DNA of 64,000 bases from Lancefieldella sp. Marseille-Q7238 (GCF_949152215.1 NZ_OX424407.1:810530-874529), one strand, 5' to 3'. Numbered from the stretch's first letter, positions 1 to 9,920 are shown. Translations and numbers: made by a program. Notes: generated from the sequence alone by a model not told the origin.

Positions 1-160
1 TGATTGTGTACAACTAAGTACATGGACTGAGACGGCGCTAACGAAGTGCGATGCTTCCCAACCCAAGAATTACAAAGTCCGACTGAAGAGTGTCAGTATT
101 TAACTAAGAAAACACGCCTATTAGTAAACGAAGTAACTACATGCGAATTGTGAAATGAAG

Positions 161-544
161 TTAGAATTCCTCTGCCTCAGGTGCAGACTCGACCTCGGTC
201 TCAGACTCAAGATTAGCCTCAGACACAGGTTCAGATTCCTGTGCTTCCGATGACTTCGAATCTGCTTCATCCGTAGTCTTGCTGTCGGCAAGAGTTTGCT
301 CGTATAGCTTACGCAACTCGCTGTCAGCTGCGGTTCCGCTCTGAATGGTTTGAAAGAAGTTGCCGACGATGCCCTTGCTCTCAAGGACGAAGTCAACCTC
401 ATCGGCCAGGGCCTTATCTACCAACCTCTCAAAGAAATCGGCTTCGAGATTTTCGATTTTTTTCTCAGTGCCGTCGATTGTCAGTTTTTCCTCTTTATCG
501 ACTTTTATAGTCAGCTTTTTTCCTGTGCTCGATTCTTTACTCAT
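161..544 (-). CDS. Small acidic hypothetical protein, partner of PHP-ATPase
   Basis: A 127-residue protein that I do not recognise. The N-terminal part (about residues 8-85) looks globular and is rich in Lys and Glu. From about residue 87 to the end it is a Glu/Ser/Ala-rich, very acidic tail that is probably disordered. There is no signal peptide or membrane segment. Its ATG overlaps the stop codon of the upstream ATPase by 4 bases (ATGA), so the two are almost certainly translated from one mRNA and probably act together. The function is unknown; a regulatory or antitoxin-like partner of the ATPase is only inference. Confidence 0.7.
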   Translation of the reverse strand: MSKESSTGKKLTIKVDKEEKLTIDGTEKKIENLEADFFERLVDKALADEVDFVLESKGIVGNFFQTIQSGTAADSELRKLYEQTLADSKTTDEADSKSSEAQESEPVSEANLESETEVESAPEAEEF

Positions 545-3039
545 GATTTCATCCCTTCGTAGATGTCGCTGCGTCTCTTTACCGCCTTTGATCCGCCGTC
601 AATAAGTTTGGCAATATTCTCAACAAGCTCGCTCTTACCTCGCGCCCCAACAAACGATTTGTTTGAATAAGTGATGTGATTTTCCTTGCCGATAGTTTTG
701 TCGTTTTCGGCAAGGATGATTTCGTTAGAGTCAGCGTTCACGACCAGTAGAGGTTCATGCGTCGCAATAAAAAGCTGATGGGTTTTCCTAAGCTCATCGA
801 ACTTGCTTGCAAGCACGTTTAGGAGAAAAAGTTTGTCCATGTTTGACTCGGGCTGGTCGAACACTATCACCGTATTGCTACCGGAATCTTCAATTTTCTC
901 GTCAAGGAAATTTGAAACATATATCTTGCTCAGCATGCCTGCTGACAATTCATCGATGGGCATGAAGTTGTTTCCATCAGTTTTAATCTTAATTGTGTAA
1001 TCGAGAGCATCCCTGTAGGGAAGAGAGAAGTTCAGAGAGTCGGAGAAACCTTCCGTAAAGAATACCTCTACCAGCGAATCTACGCTTTCGGGATCAGTGA
1101 GGTCGTAGGGCGGGTTAAAACGCGACTTATTTACTTTTGGTTTATTTCCAATAGCCCCTAGAAACGCCTCTCTGATGCTGTCAGCATCAGAGAGCTCAAG
1201 ATTGATTCCCTCCGTCTCAAGTTTTACAGAACTAGACTCTGACAAGAGTTTCAAGGACGAGGTCAGTTCCTTTTTGTCCAAGCATGGCACGGATTTGGTC
1301 AGCTTCAGTTTCTTAATCTCTAGACAGTTCTTTGCGATGGTTTGCAAGTCGTTATCGGCAGCTGTCTCCTTATTGGCCACTTCAGTTGACCGAAGGCTAA
1401 TCTTGCTGTTATACGCTTTAACTGCAGCATAAATAAGATTGCTAACTCTCTGCTCGAGTTCTAGGTGACGTGATTGTTTTTCATACTTGAGCTTTAAGTC
1501 ACCCAACTCTTTAGTAAACAGGGTTTTAAGCTGTTCCATTGTCAAAGTAAGCTTGTTTGACAATGCACGATTGCTTGCGATTTCTTTGAGCGCCTTGAAG
1601 GCATCATCCACACGATCGATGTCTTCAGAAATACTCGTAACTTTCTGGTTGATAGTTTTTAGCTCGCCAGTCATTCGAGCGTCTGGCTTGTAATCAATCA
1701 CACCCGTACGGTGGCTTTTGTTTGCGTCGATAAACTTGAATGCATCGCCGACGCGAGCAATGCACTCTGAATTTTCATTTTGCAGCCGTTTGCTTACCCG
1801 CTTGTTCGTGAGAAGAACATTCATTGAATCTCTGAAGCTATCGAGTTTCTTTTGGTAACTTCCGCTTTCGATGCTTAACCCGAGATCATCGAGCAGTCCC
1901 GCAGGATCAGAGGAATATGCCTTGATGATTTTCTGATACAGATTCTCAAGCTCAACAACTTTGTAGCTTGAATCGAAATTAAGTTCTCGATTATTCGAAT
2001 CATACAGATGAATACATTCGGGGTCGCACATCCCTTTGTAGTTGGAAACGTTCGAAGTATTCTCAGAAAGATGCTCCCCTATGAGTTTGCTCTTAATCAA
2101 ATCAAGCAGCATGGTCTTGCCGGACCCGGAAGAGCCAATGATCGCATTGATGCCATGGGAGCAGTCGATTTCCGAGCTTCCCATCGCGGAATTCTCGTCT
2201 ATGATAATCTTCGACACGAAAGAGGTTGGCTTGATGAGGTCTTCCTCTCTGAGGACACGTGCGTCTCCCACCAAGACAGAGTAGAAGAGGTCGTCAAAGC
2301 TATTTCCCGCCCAGATGTAGGTCGGGGACATTTCCTCGCTGAACTTCTTGAAAGATGTCTGGTCGGCAGAACTCATGTTTGCCGCATCAGAAAGCCACTC
2401 GCAGTTTTCCTCCGATAAGAAATCCTCCAGAGAGTTCTGGAGAGCGATTTTATGAAAGGACTTGTTATCTTCTGTGGCTACCGGCAAGAAGCGGGACAGC
2501 GACAATAGTTCTGATGCCATCTCGGGATTTCTTTGTACTGACTTCTGCTTTTGTTTTGTGCCATGCACGCAGATGATAGAGCGGTTTAATGTTGCAAGCT
2601 CACTGAGCTGGTCGACTGTAAGAAAAAAGCAATCAGCGCCCTTCGGCTTCTTTTCGCTGCCTAATTCAGCATTTTTTGCGTAATAACCACGTAGCTTTGA
2701 CTGAAACTCCCATGGATTTGTCAACGGATCCACAAGGAGTACTGTATGTAGGGTCTTGTCGGGATTCTCCCAGTTCTGCAAATCAATTTCGACGCCGGGA
2801 ACGAGGGTTATACTGCGCATAGAGCAATAGCGCTTAAGCAGGCAGAATGCTGCTGCATCGAAGTCATTATGGTTCGTCTGGCCGAGCAGACCGAAGTTAT
2901 ATTCAGCGGCTTCGTCCACTTGCTTGTAAGCAGCGGGTATATCAAAGAACCTTGTATCGTTATGCGTCTTGTCGATTGTGCAATCCGCATCTTTTCCACC
3001 AAGGTGATTGTGTATAGAAATCTTAGTGAACTCGCTCAT
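541..3039 (-). CDS. PHP-domain / SMC-like AAA ATPase (TrlF-type)
   Basis: An 832-residue protein. The N-terminus carries a PHP-type metallo-hydrolase signature (HNHLGG near residue 10, then a TNHND box near residue 55). It is followed by an ABC/SMC-type ATPase split by a long helical coiled-coil region. The Walker A motif is GSSGSGKT, the signature-like motif is LSAGM, Walker B is VIVFDQPESN, and an H-loop ATHEP follows. This matches the architecture called TrlF-family AAA-like ATPases, a nuclease-ATPase arrangement reminiscent of OLD- and RloC-like defence proteins. The ATG at 3039 is preferred over a GTG at 3045 because AGGGG lies 5 bases upstream of it. A TATAAT-like -10 box lies at 3114-3119 on the minus strand. 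A defence role is inference from architecture and an accessory setting. Confidence 0.75.
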   Translation of the reverse strand: MSEFTKISIHNHLGGKDADCTIDKTHNDTRFFDIPAAYKQVDEAAEYNFGLLGQTNHNDFDAAAFCLLKRYCSMRSITLVPGVEIDLQNWENPDKTLHTVLLVDPLTNPWEFQSKLRGYYAKNAELGSEKKPKGADCFFLTVDQLSELATLNRSIICVHGTKQKQKSVQRNPEMASELLSLSRFLPVATEDNKSFHKIALQNSLEDFLSEENCEWLSDAANMSSADQTSFKKFSEEMSPTYIWAGNSFDDLFYSVLVGDARVLREEDLIKPTSFVSKIIIDENSAMGSSEIDCSHGINAIIGSSGSGKTMLLDLIKSKLIGEHLSENTSNVSNYKGMCDPECIHLYDSNNRELNFDSSYKVVELENLYQKIIKAYSSDPAGLLDDLGLSIESGSYQKKLDSFRDSMNVLLTNKRVSKRLQNENSECIARVGDAFKFIDANKSHRTGVIDYKPDARMTGELKTINQKVTSISEDIDRVDDAFKALKEIASNRALSNKLTLTMEQLKTLFTKELGDLKLKYEKQSRHLELEQRVSNLIYAAVKAYNSKISLRSTEVANKETAADNDLQTIAKNCLEIKKLKLTKSVPCLDKKELTSSLKLLSESSSVKLETEGINLELSDADSIREAFLGAIGNKPKVNKSRFNPPYDLTDPESVDSLVEVFFTEGFSDSLNFSLPYRDALDYTIKIKTDGNNFMPIDELSAGMLSKIYVSNFLDEKIEDSGSNTVIVFDQPESNMDKLFLLNVLASKFDELRKTHQLFIATHEPLLVVNADSNEIILAENDKTIGKENHITYSNKSFVGARGKSELVENIAKLIDGGSKAVKRRSDIYEGMKS

Positions 3040-3470
3040 AGACACCCCTAGTCTCAGAGGGCTTAAGCTTTGCCAAATTGTGAGTTTGATAGCCCAAGTC
3101 CGCTTGCATCTGAATTATACTTCTAATCATAGTTCGTTTCTTTTATCGAATTGACGAAGCTATTTTTCTCGAAATTAGTTGAAGAGCCAACATGACCTAG
3201 CGTGGCCTAACACCCCGTGTGGCTTTGCACATGCGTCTCCCATCAGGTATTTCTCTGCTTGTCCCATCCAGATGGTGTGATTCCTTGGACCTCATTGCAA
3301 CCCGAGGACACCAGATGCAAGACGGCATCCTCCAGACACCATAAGACGCATTCCCGGCACAGCGGGGAATATCAGATAATGGCACCGAAAGCCGCGAGAA
3401 TGCCGAGGTAGAGATATGGGGATCTGCTACCTCCTCGACATCCGAAACATACGACCTACCCGACGGCCTT
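3040..3470. other. Intergenic stretch, no gene recognised
   Basis: No credible gene is seen here. Upstream of the ATPase gene there is an A/T-rich promoter-like segment (3110-3180). From about 3375 one forward frame stays open into the excisionase-like remnant that follows, so this could be the decayed 5' part of that gene. Confidence 0.4.
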
Positions 3471-3802
3471 ATGGACTTGTCGCAGATCAACGATTACCTG
3501 CGCATATCTAAGACGTCGGTCATAAGCTCATCGAACGTCAAAAGATCCCCGCCATAAGGATTGGGAGACTTCTACGCGTCAGGAAAGATGAGCTAGACGA
3601 GATGCTCCGCGCATGGCCAACGACATCTGATCGGGGCTCCCATGCCTGCACACCCCTTGCGACAGGAACTCACCGCATCGCCACAACCGAAGGGAGACCG
3701 ATGCCGTGGCCTAGTCGACATCCAAACTCGGCTGCCAAAGTCTATGGACGCAAAAAGCGCACACCGGAAAAATCCGGTGTTCGCTTGTCTTTCCCCCAAT
3801 AA
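3471..3802 (+). pseudogene. Frameshifted excisionase-like helix-turn-helix protein
   Basis: Two adjacent forward frames together spell a small winged-HTH DNA-binding protein of the excisionase/MerR-like HTH_17 type. The first frame (from ATG 3471) gives LSQINDYLRISKTSV, resembling the usual first helices. It then hits a stop at 3555. A second frame, open from about 3548 to 3802, continues with PAIRIGRLLRVRKDELDEML, the characteristic beta-wing and last helix of that family. A single frameshift near 3540-3550 therefore breaks the gene. The C-terminal 50 residues are unlike the family and may be read-through. No integrase is visible nearby. The family call rests only on motif resemblance. Confidence 0.45.
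3771..3790 (+). terminator. Hairpin, possible terminator
   Basis: A perfect 8-bp stem, ACACCGGA and TCCGGTGT, with an AAAA loop. It is followed by a pyrimidine-rich run but no clean T-tract, so termination strength is uncertain. Confidence 0.4.
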
Positions 3803-4197
3803 AAAACTAGAGCAGGCCCGGTGGTACCGCCCTTACAAAACCCAAGGGTTTTTCATGTACACCGTTCTACCCGACCGCAAGCGCGCCGTCAAGCCGACCA
3901 TCCGAGCACACAGCGCCTACCCCCCCACTCGCACACTTCTGGATTCCAATACCTACTGCCCGCTTCTCCCCTGATTGCGGGATCAAGGAGCCTACCGGCG
4001 AGCTCGGATGCGACACCTATGGTTCTCAGACCCTCAGGGAGCCCTGTCCCCCGGCAGAGCTTCGCGAACTGGCGCGCCTGGGAGAAACCCCATGTCTCCG
4101 GCAAAGCAAGGGCATTCCTTAGGGAGATATCTCGCACGACGGCTTCGCGATGCAGGCGGGACTGGAGCCCCTCCTTATTTTGCGATTATTGCATAAT
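3803..4197. other. Intergenic stretch, no gene recognised
   Basis: GC-rich sequence with several overlapping open frames but none that I recognise and no good ribosome-binding site. It is probably decayed mobile DNA between the excisionase-like remnant and the GntR operon. Confidence 0.35.
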
Positions 4198-4218
4198 TGT
4201 ATTACTATATATAATACA
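4198..4218. promoter_or_regulatory. Palindromic operator over -10 box of GntR operon
   Basis: Perfect inverted repeat TGTATTA-7 bp-TAATACA. It overlaps a TATAAT-like -10 element (4210-4215), with a TTGCAT at 4189-4194 as possible -35 (15-bp spacing). The position, just upstream of a YtrA-type GntR gene, fits autorepression by that regulator. The binding assignment is inference. Confidence 0.55.
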
Positions 4219-4249
4219 GATAGTACATTGACCGCAGGAGGTGCACACC

Positions 4250-4639
4250 ATGCTCCTAGAATTGGACTTTTCGGACACGACCCCCGTCTACCGGCAGATT
4301 CGGAATCAGATCGTACGGGCCATAGCGGAAGGCGGACTCGCACCGGGCGAGCGCCTACCGACTGTCCGAGCCCTCGCGTCGGAATGCGGCATCAACGTCA
4401 TGACCGCAAACAAGGCCTACCAGCTCCTCAAGCAAGAAGGACACGTACAAGGCAACCGGCGCGGCGGCACCTTCGTAGCAGAGCCAAATGCTAGCTCGGG
4501 TCCCAGCCGCGGCGCCGTGGAGGCACTGAGGCTGCAGCTAAACGAGCTCGTTGCAGGCGGTATGCCGCGCGAAGAGGTACTCGCGCTCTGCGGACGCCTA
4601 TTGGACAAAGTTCCCTCCCGAAAAGAAAGGGGTCTGTGA
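4250..4639 (+). CDS. GntR-family regulator, YtrA subfamily
   Basis: A 129-residue transcription factor. Residues about 10-75 form a GntR winged helix-turn-helix (YRQIRNQIVRAIAEG, then LPTVRALASECGINVMTANK). The short C-terminal tail is too small for an effector domain, which is typical of the YtrA subgroup. An AGGAGG at 4236-4241 sits 8 bases before the ATG at 4250, so I prefer this over the GTG at 4241 that lies inside it. The stop overlaps the next gene's start (TGATG). YtrA regulators usually repress their own operon with membrane or ABC transport genes. The locus is visibly more GC-rich than the rest of the window, suggesting transfer from a higher-GC relative. Confidence 0.85.
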   Translation: MLLELDFSDTTPVYRQIRNQIVRAIAEGGLAPGERLPTVRALASECGINVMTANKAYQLLKQEGHVQGNRRGGTFVAEPNASSGPSRGAVEALRLQLNELVAGGMPREEVLALCGRLLDKVPSRKERGL

Positions 4640-6010
4640 TGAGTTCCATTTCCGCGATCTGGCTTATGTGCTGCTGGCTCCCCATTCCGATATGGTTGGC
4701 GCTCAGGAACAACGCCCGCTTCAAGAAGAACATCGTCGTGGGCGTGACGCTGCCGCGCGAAACACATGATGACGAGCAGATCACGGGCATTCTCTCGGGG
4801 TATCGCCGCCAGCAGCTCGCGTGCGCCATCGCACTCGTTGTCGTCGCCCTGGCGGGCGCCGCCGCAGGGTCAGTCCGCACGCTCGCGGGGCCACTCGCGG
4901 TCTGCTGGAGCATTTGGGTCCTCGTCGCCTGCATCACTCCGGAGGTCATCTTCGCGCGTACGAACGCGAAGCTCGCCGCCCTGAAGGGTGAGCGCGGGTG
5001 GCGTCGCGGCGAGAAGAACGGAACCCGGCGCGTGACGGTCGCGGACATCGGGGCGGCCGCCCAACCCCGAACGCGCATCTCAAACGCATGGTTTCTCCTC
5101 ACCACCGCGGCAAGCATGGCTCCCGCGCTGTTCGACCGCAGGAGCCTGCCGGTCTACCTGCTCTCCGCTGCAGGCGCCCTCGCGACATGGGCGATCTTCC
5201 GCTGGTGCTACCGCGACCGCAGTGAGGCGGTAGATACCAACGAGGCTCTCACGCTGGCCCTTACACGCATCCGGAGGCGCGCCTGGGGGCGCATGTGTCC
5301 TCTTTACGGCCGCGGCGTTCTCATTTGTGAGCTGGTCGCAGCTCCTCTTCCAAGGCTCGCCCACTCTGTACCTGGTGGGCATGACGATCCCAGCGACGGC
5401 TCTGTTCGTCTCCTCCTTCGCGATCGAGATGCATGTACGGAGCCTTCAGGAGCGACTCACGAGGAGCAGCGGAGAGGGATTTTACGTCGACGAGGACGAC
5501 CGCTGGGTCTTCGGGCTTCTCTACTTCAATCCCGACGATTCCAACCTCATAGTAAACGACCGCGTCGGAGTCGGCACGTCAATCAACCTGGCACGGCCGG
5601 CCGGCAAGGCGATAGCGGCGGCGCTCGCACTCGTACTGCTCTGCCTACCCCTGACCGGTGTGTTCATCGCCGAGGAGCTGTCGGCGCCGGTCACGTTGGA
5701 ACTCTCTGGGAAAACGGTCCACGCGAGCCACGTGTTGACGAGCTACGAGATTGCCTCCAGCGACGTGGAGTCCGTCGAGGTGGTCGACCGGCTTCCAGAT
5801 ATGACGCGCACGTTCGGGGGCGCCGCGGACACCTTCCTCGAGGGCGACTTCTCGAGCGAAGAGTACGGGCCGCTCAAGGTGTGTCTGAACCCCGAGGCAG
5901 GCCCATGGCTCCTCGTGCGCACGAAAGGCGGCACCACATACCTCCTTGGAGCGAGCGACTCGGTCCAGACGGCTACCGTCCTTGAGGGGCTCAGGGCAAA
6001 CGCGCGCTGA
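4639..6010 (+). pseudogene. DUF1648/DUF5808-type membrane protein, frameshifted
   Basis: Two frames together encode one membrane protein of about 455 residues. Part one (from ATG 4639) has an N-terminal hydrophobic segment, a NIVVGVTLP motif typical of DUF1648/DUF5808 proteins, and several membrane helices. Part two, open across 5282-6010, continues with more helices, then a DUF5808-like segment (WVFGLLYFNPDDSN) and a further helix before a PH-like extracytoplasmic tail. The frames join if one G is removed from the GGGGG run at 5285-5289. It could be a true slipped-strand mutation or a sequencing error. Its start overlaps the stop of the GntR gene, forming a two-gene operon probably autoregulated by the GntR protein. 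Confidence 0.7.
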
Positions 6011-6241
6011 AGGCGAGCGACGGTTCGCAAGGAGTGGCATCGCGTCGTCCTCTTGAAGGATAGGTGAGAGTATTCCCACAGGTTAACACCAATAAAATGA
6101 GCCCCGAAATCCGAAGGTTCCGGAGCTTTCTCACATTTGTCAATCCACGAAAGTCTGGATGGCTTTGTCCTAGTCGTGCCAATAGATGCTGACCACTACA
6201 AACAGGCAGGAGGCTTTCAACCAGATGGAATGGGGGCCAGA

Positions 6242-7840
6242 CTATTCCCACTCAATAGTCGCAGGTGGCTTTGGGGTAATGTCGTATACTACGCGGTTAA
6301 CACCAGCAACCTCGCTAACAATCCTAGAAGAAATGCGGGTTAGCAGCTCGTATGGAAGCTTTGCCCAGTCAGCAGTCATAGCATCGCTAGACTCAACGGC
6401 GCGCAGGATAACTGGACGAGCATACGTGCGCTCATCACCCATAACACCAACGGACTTGATATCAGGTAGCACAGCAAAGTACTGCCAAACACTGTGCTCA
6501 GAGTTACGATTGCCTGTCTCGTCAAAGAGCTGAGCATTGTAGGCGTCAATCTCTTCTCGCACAATAGCATCTGCGTTGCGAAGAATCTCCAGCTTTTCTG
6601 GCGTTACCTCGCCAATGATACGGATAGCAAGGCCAGGACCTGGGAAAGGCTGCCTGTAGACAAGGTTCTCTGGCAGACCAAGAGAGACACCCAGCGCGCG
6701 AACCTCATCCTTAAAGAAATGATCTAAAGGCTCAATCAGATCAAAGTGGACACCCTCTGGGAATGGAATCAGGTTGTGATGACTCTTGATGGTTGCAGCC
6801 TTGCCGCCAGTCTTGCGAGCGCCAGACTCAATAATGTCAGGGTAAATGGTGCCCTGTGCTAGAAACTGAACACCATCCAACTTCTGAGCCTCGTCAAAGA
6901 AAACCTTCCAGAACTCGGTACCAATTAGACGACGCTTTTTTTCTGGCTCGGTAACACCAGCCAAAAGCTCTGCGTAGCGCTCCTCTGCATGAACGTGAAT
7001 CAAAGGCACGTTAAACTGCTTGCGGAAGACCTGCTCAACCATCTCTGGCTCACCCTTACGAAGCATGCCGTGATTAACAAACACGCAGGTCAGCTGATTA
7101 CCGATAGCGCGGTGGACAAGAGCCGCAACAACGGAAGAGTCAACGCCACCGGAGAGCGCCAAAATTACACGACCGTCGCCAACCTTTTGACGAATCTCCG
7201 CCACTTTCTGCTCAATGATGTTGTCCATGGTCCATGTGGGCTCAAGACCGCAAATATCAAAGAGGAAATTGGAAAGCATCTGAGAACCAAACTCGGTGTG
7301 GTTGACCTCAGGGTGAAATTGCGTGGTATATAGCCGGCGCGCAGGATTCTCCATGGCCGCCACGGGACATATATCCGTCGAAGCGGTTACGGTGAAGCCT
7401 TCGGGAACCTGTGCGACCGCGTCGCGATGGCTCATCCACACCGTCTGCTTGTCAGGAGTGCGGTCAAAAATCTTGCTACGCGATCCGTCCTCGTTAAGCG
7501 ACAGACGCGCCGGGCCATACTCGCCCTTCTCGGTGTGTCCGACCTCTCCATCTAACGTTGCCGCAATGATCTGATGCCCATAGCAAAAACCGAAGACCGG
7601 CACACCAAGTGCCAGCACGTTTGGATCAATATGCGGAGCATCCTCGGCGTAGACAGAGGCGGGACCTCCGGACAAAATCAGCGCCGAGGGGTTCATGGCA
7701 CGCAGTTCATCAGCGGAAATATCACATGGGACAATCTCAGAGTACACGTGCAAATCACGCACACGGCGCGCAATCAACTGACCGTACTGAGCGCCAAAAT
7801 CAAGCACGGCAACAAACTGCCGGGGCCTTGCCTCGTTCAT
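6242..7840 (-). CDS. guaA: GMP synthase (glutamine-hydrolysing)
   Basis: A 532-residue cytoplasmic enzyme that converts XMP, glutamine and ATP to GMP, the last step of guanine nucleotide synthesis. The N-terminal class I glutamine amidotransferase domain has the nucleophile in GFCYGHQ and the His/Glu pair in QFHPEVNHTEFG. The ATP-pyrophosphatase domain starts near residue 200 with the P-loop LSGGVDSS. The C-terminal GuaA dimerisation domain ends in the conserved TIEWE. The length is normal for the family. It appears monocistronic; xpt, in the same purine network, lies 7 kb away on the other strand. No riboswitch was recognised upstream. Confidence 0.97.
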   Translation of the reverse strand: MNEARPRQFVAVLDFGAQYGQLIARRVRDLHVYSEIVPCDISADELRAMNPSALILSGGPASVYAEDAPHIDPNVLALGVPVFGFCYGHQIIAATLDGEVGHTEKGEYGPARLSLNEDGSRSKIFDRTPDKQTVWMSHRDAVAQVPEGFTVTASTDICPVAAMENPARRLYTTQFHPEVNHTEFGSQMLSNFLFDICGLEPTWTMDNIIEQKVAEIRQKVGDGRVILALSGGVDSSVVAALVHRAIGNQLTCVFVNHGMLRKGEPEMVEQVFRKQFNVPLIHVHAEERYAELLAGVTEPEKKRRLIGTEFWKVFFDEAQKLDGVQFLAQGTIYPDIIESGARKTGGKAATIKSHHNLIPFPEGVHFDLIEPLDHFFKDEVRALGVSLGLPENLVYRQPFPGPGLAIRIIGEVTPEKLEILRNADAIVREEIDAYNAQLFDETGNRNSEHSVWQYFAVLPDIKSVGVMGDERTYARPVILRAVESSDAMTADWAKLPYELLTRISSRIVSEVAGVNRVVYDITPKPPATIEWE

Positions 7841-8059
7841 GAAATCTCCGCTTCTCCGGCAGGCAGACTTGAGTCATGCCCCGCCGGGCTTCTCGCCAGC
7901 ATAATCCCCGCGCCGGCAACCTGATGTGCCTTTCCATAATACATGCCCCGCAAAGCATTCTCCACAAGAAAACGCGCTACATAGGATTTTGCGAAAGTTT
8001 AGCGTATAGTGGTAAACCAACCATCGGGCAAAACGAACACTACACGCAAAGGAGTCCCT

Positions 8060-9826
8060 GTGGCCAAATGGTTTTCAAAGAAGTCTCAACACATGCGCGA
8101 CTTCGATGAGGACGCGTCTGACAGATACGCCGACCGCGCCGACAAGGACGCCGCTGAGGCTGAACTGACAACGGCTCCGCGGACGCTCGGCAATGCGCGG
8201 CAGGCAAGCGTCTCTTCCGCCCGTGAGGCTCACGGCACGTTTGATTCCCCGTTTACGCGCGAGCCTTTGATTGGCAACACTAACGCACAGGAAGACTGGG
8301 GGGCGAGAAGTACCGCGGAAGCAGAACATCGCACGGTGCGCCGCTCCCCCACCGCGGCGTCTTCCGACCCTGCGCGCGCTTCGGCACACGACCCGGCACA
8401 TAACCCTGCGCGCAAGTCCGCGCATAACCCCGCGCACGCGAGTCATGCGCGCGTTGGCGTAGCTCAGCACGCCAAGAGCCGCGCGGAAGGCGTGAGTTCC
8501 TACGCCCAAAAACGACGCGGTTCCAAAAGGCATCGCAAACTCAAGATTTTTCTCGGCATCTTTGTCACCCTTTTGGTAGTCGCCAGCGCTCTGGCGCTGT
8601 GGTGGCTTTTTGACACGAACGCCAAGCTGCGTAGCGGCCTGGACGACAACCTTCAAAACGCACTGGTGAAGGCAAAGGATTCCGAGCCGTTCTACATGCT
8701 GCTTCTTGGCGTCGACAAGGACGAGGACAGGTCCGAAATTTGGGGCAACGACACTTCAAACTTCCGCGCCGACACCATTATCCTGGCGCGCGTTGACCCT
8801 AAGAATCGAAAGATCACTCTCATTTCTATTCCACGCGATACCATGGTCGATATGGGAGCGGATGGCAAGCAGAAAATAAACGCCGCGTACTCGTTGGGTG
8901 GCGCGGCAAATATGGTCAAGGTAGTCTCCAAATTTGCCAACGTCAACATTTCACACTATGCCGAGGTCGATTTCGAATCCTTTACTAAGATCGTTGATTC
9001 CATCGGTGGTGTAGACGTAGATCTACCGCAGCCGGTCAAAGATATACAGTATGCGGGTATCGATCTTCCAGCTGGTAAACAAACTTTGAACGGCGAGCAG
9101 GCGCTCGGGTTAAGCCGCAGCCGTCACGCCTATGACGATTACGGCGGAGGAGACTTTTACCGCGCAGCCAACCAGCGCATGATTCTCATGGCCATCGCAA
9201 AGAAGGTTCTGAAACTCGATCCTGCTGCCATGGCTTCCGCGGTCTCGCAAATCGCCGAGAGCGTCACAACCGATATGAGCGCCACCGATATCGTCGGCCT
9301 CGCCCTCCAGTTCCGTGGTATCAGCACGGCAGACGACATGTATTCGGGACGCACTCCCACGGAATCGCAGCTTATTGATGGCGTATGGTATGAAATTGTC
9401 GATAAGGACGCCTGGCGCACCATGCTCGAACGCATCGAAAAGGGCTTGCCGCCGCTTGAAGACGCGAGCGCTGACGAGACAAACGGCGTAACTGGGACCG
9501 TTGCGGGCGATCCCACCGCGGAGTCTTCCATTAAACCCGACTATACCGGTGATGTCGCCGTCATGAATGGCACCAACAAGCAAGGTCTTGCGGCGCAAAA
9601 AGCAGCGGCGCTCAAAACCGCAGGATACAACGCGTTTGCTGAGAACTCAGACGAAGATCTTGATTCCTCCGTTATTGTCTACGATGGCACAAAGGAAGGG
9701 CGTGCAAAGGCCTACGGCGTTGCCAAAATACTCAACATCCCTGCAAGCGCTATCAAACCGAACGACGGTTCATACCCAACCGATGTGGACGTCAGCGTTA
9801 TTCTCGGCGCAGATCAGATAGTGTAA
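8060..9826 (+). CDS. LytR-CpsA-Psr (LCP) family cell-wall transferase
   Basis: About 588 residues. LCP proteins attach teichoic acid, capsule or glycoprotein polymers to peptidoglycan at the outer face of the membrane. A long cytoplasmic region (about 1-160) is low-complexity and rich in Ala, His, Pro and Arg. A single membrane helix follows at about 163-185. The LCP catalytic domain (about 210-375) has LLGVDKDED, the Arg/Asp motif LISIPRDTMVDM, and LGLSRSRHAYDDYGGGDFYR. A LytR_C domain occupies about 500-588 (VAVMNGTNKQGLA). The GTG at 8060 is chosen because AAAGGAG lies just upstream. The protein fits with the teichoic-acid-type glycosyl and phosphate transfer modules encoded at 42-46 kb. 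Confidence 0.92.
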   Translation: MAKWFSKKSQHMRDFDEDASDRYADRADKDAAEAELTTAPRTLGNARQASVSSAREAHGTFDSPFTREPLIGNTNAQEDWGARSTAEAEHRTVRRSPTAASSDPARASAHDPAHNPARKSAHNPAHASHARVGVAQHAKSRAEGVSSYAQKRRGSKRHRKLKIFLGIFVTLLVVASALALWWLFDTNAKLRSGLDDNLQNALVKAKDSEPFYMLLLGVDKDEDRSEIWGNDTSNFRADTIILARVDPKNRKITLISIPRDTMVDMGADGKQKINAAYSLGGAANMVKVVSKFANVNISHYAEVDFESFTKIVDSIGGVDVDLPQPVKDIQYAGIDLPAGKQTLNGEQALGLSRSRHAYDDYGGGDFYRAANQRMILMAIAKKVLKLDPAAMASAVSQIAESVTTDMSATDIVGLALQFRGISTADDMYSGRTPTESQLIDGVWYEIVDKDAWRTMLERIEKGLPPLEDASADETNGVTGTVAGDPTAESSIKPDYTGDVAVMNGTNKQGLAAQKAAALKTAGYNAFAENSDEDLDSSVIVYDGTKEGRAKAYGVAKILNIPASAIKPNDGSYPTDVDVSVILGADQIV

Positions 9827-9920
9827 AGAGGTGATGTAAAGAGATAGCGTAAAAAGCCTCTGTACCACAAAAATACCACGCACTACACGTTAGTCCGCGC
9901 AAAATACTCAAGCGCTACGG

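Noticed and set aside
4636-5985. 449-codon forward frame taken as one complete protein
   Set aside because: After about codon 217 it turns Arg/Gly/Pro-rich and out of family, while the neighbouring frame continues the membrane protein; the gene is frameshifted.
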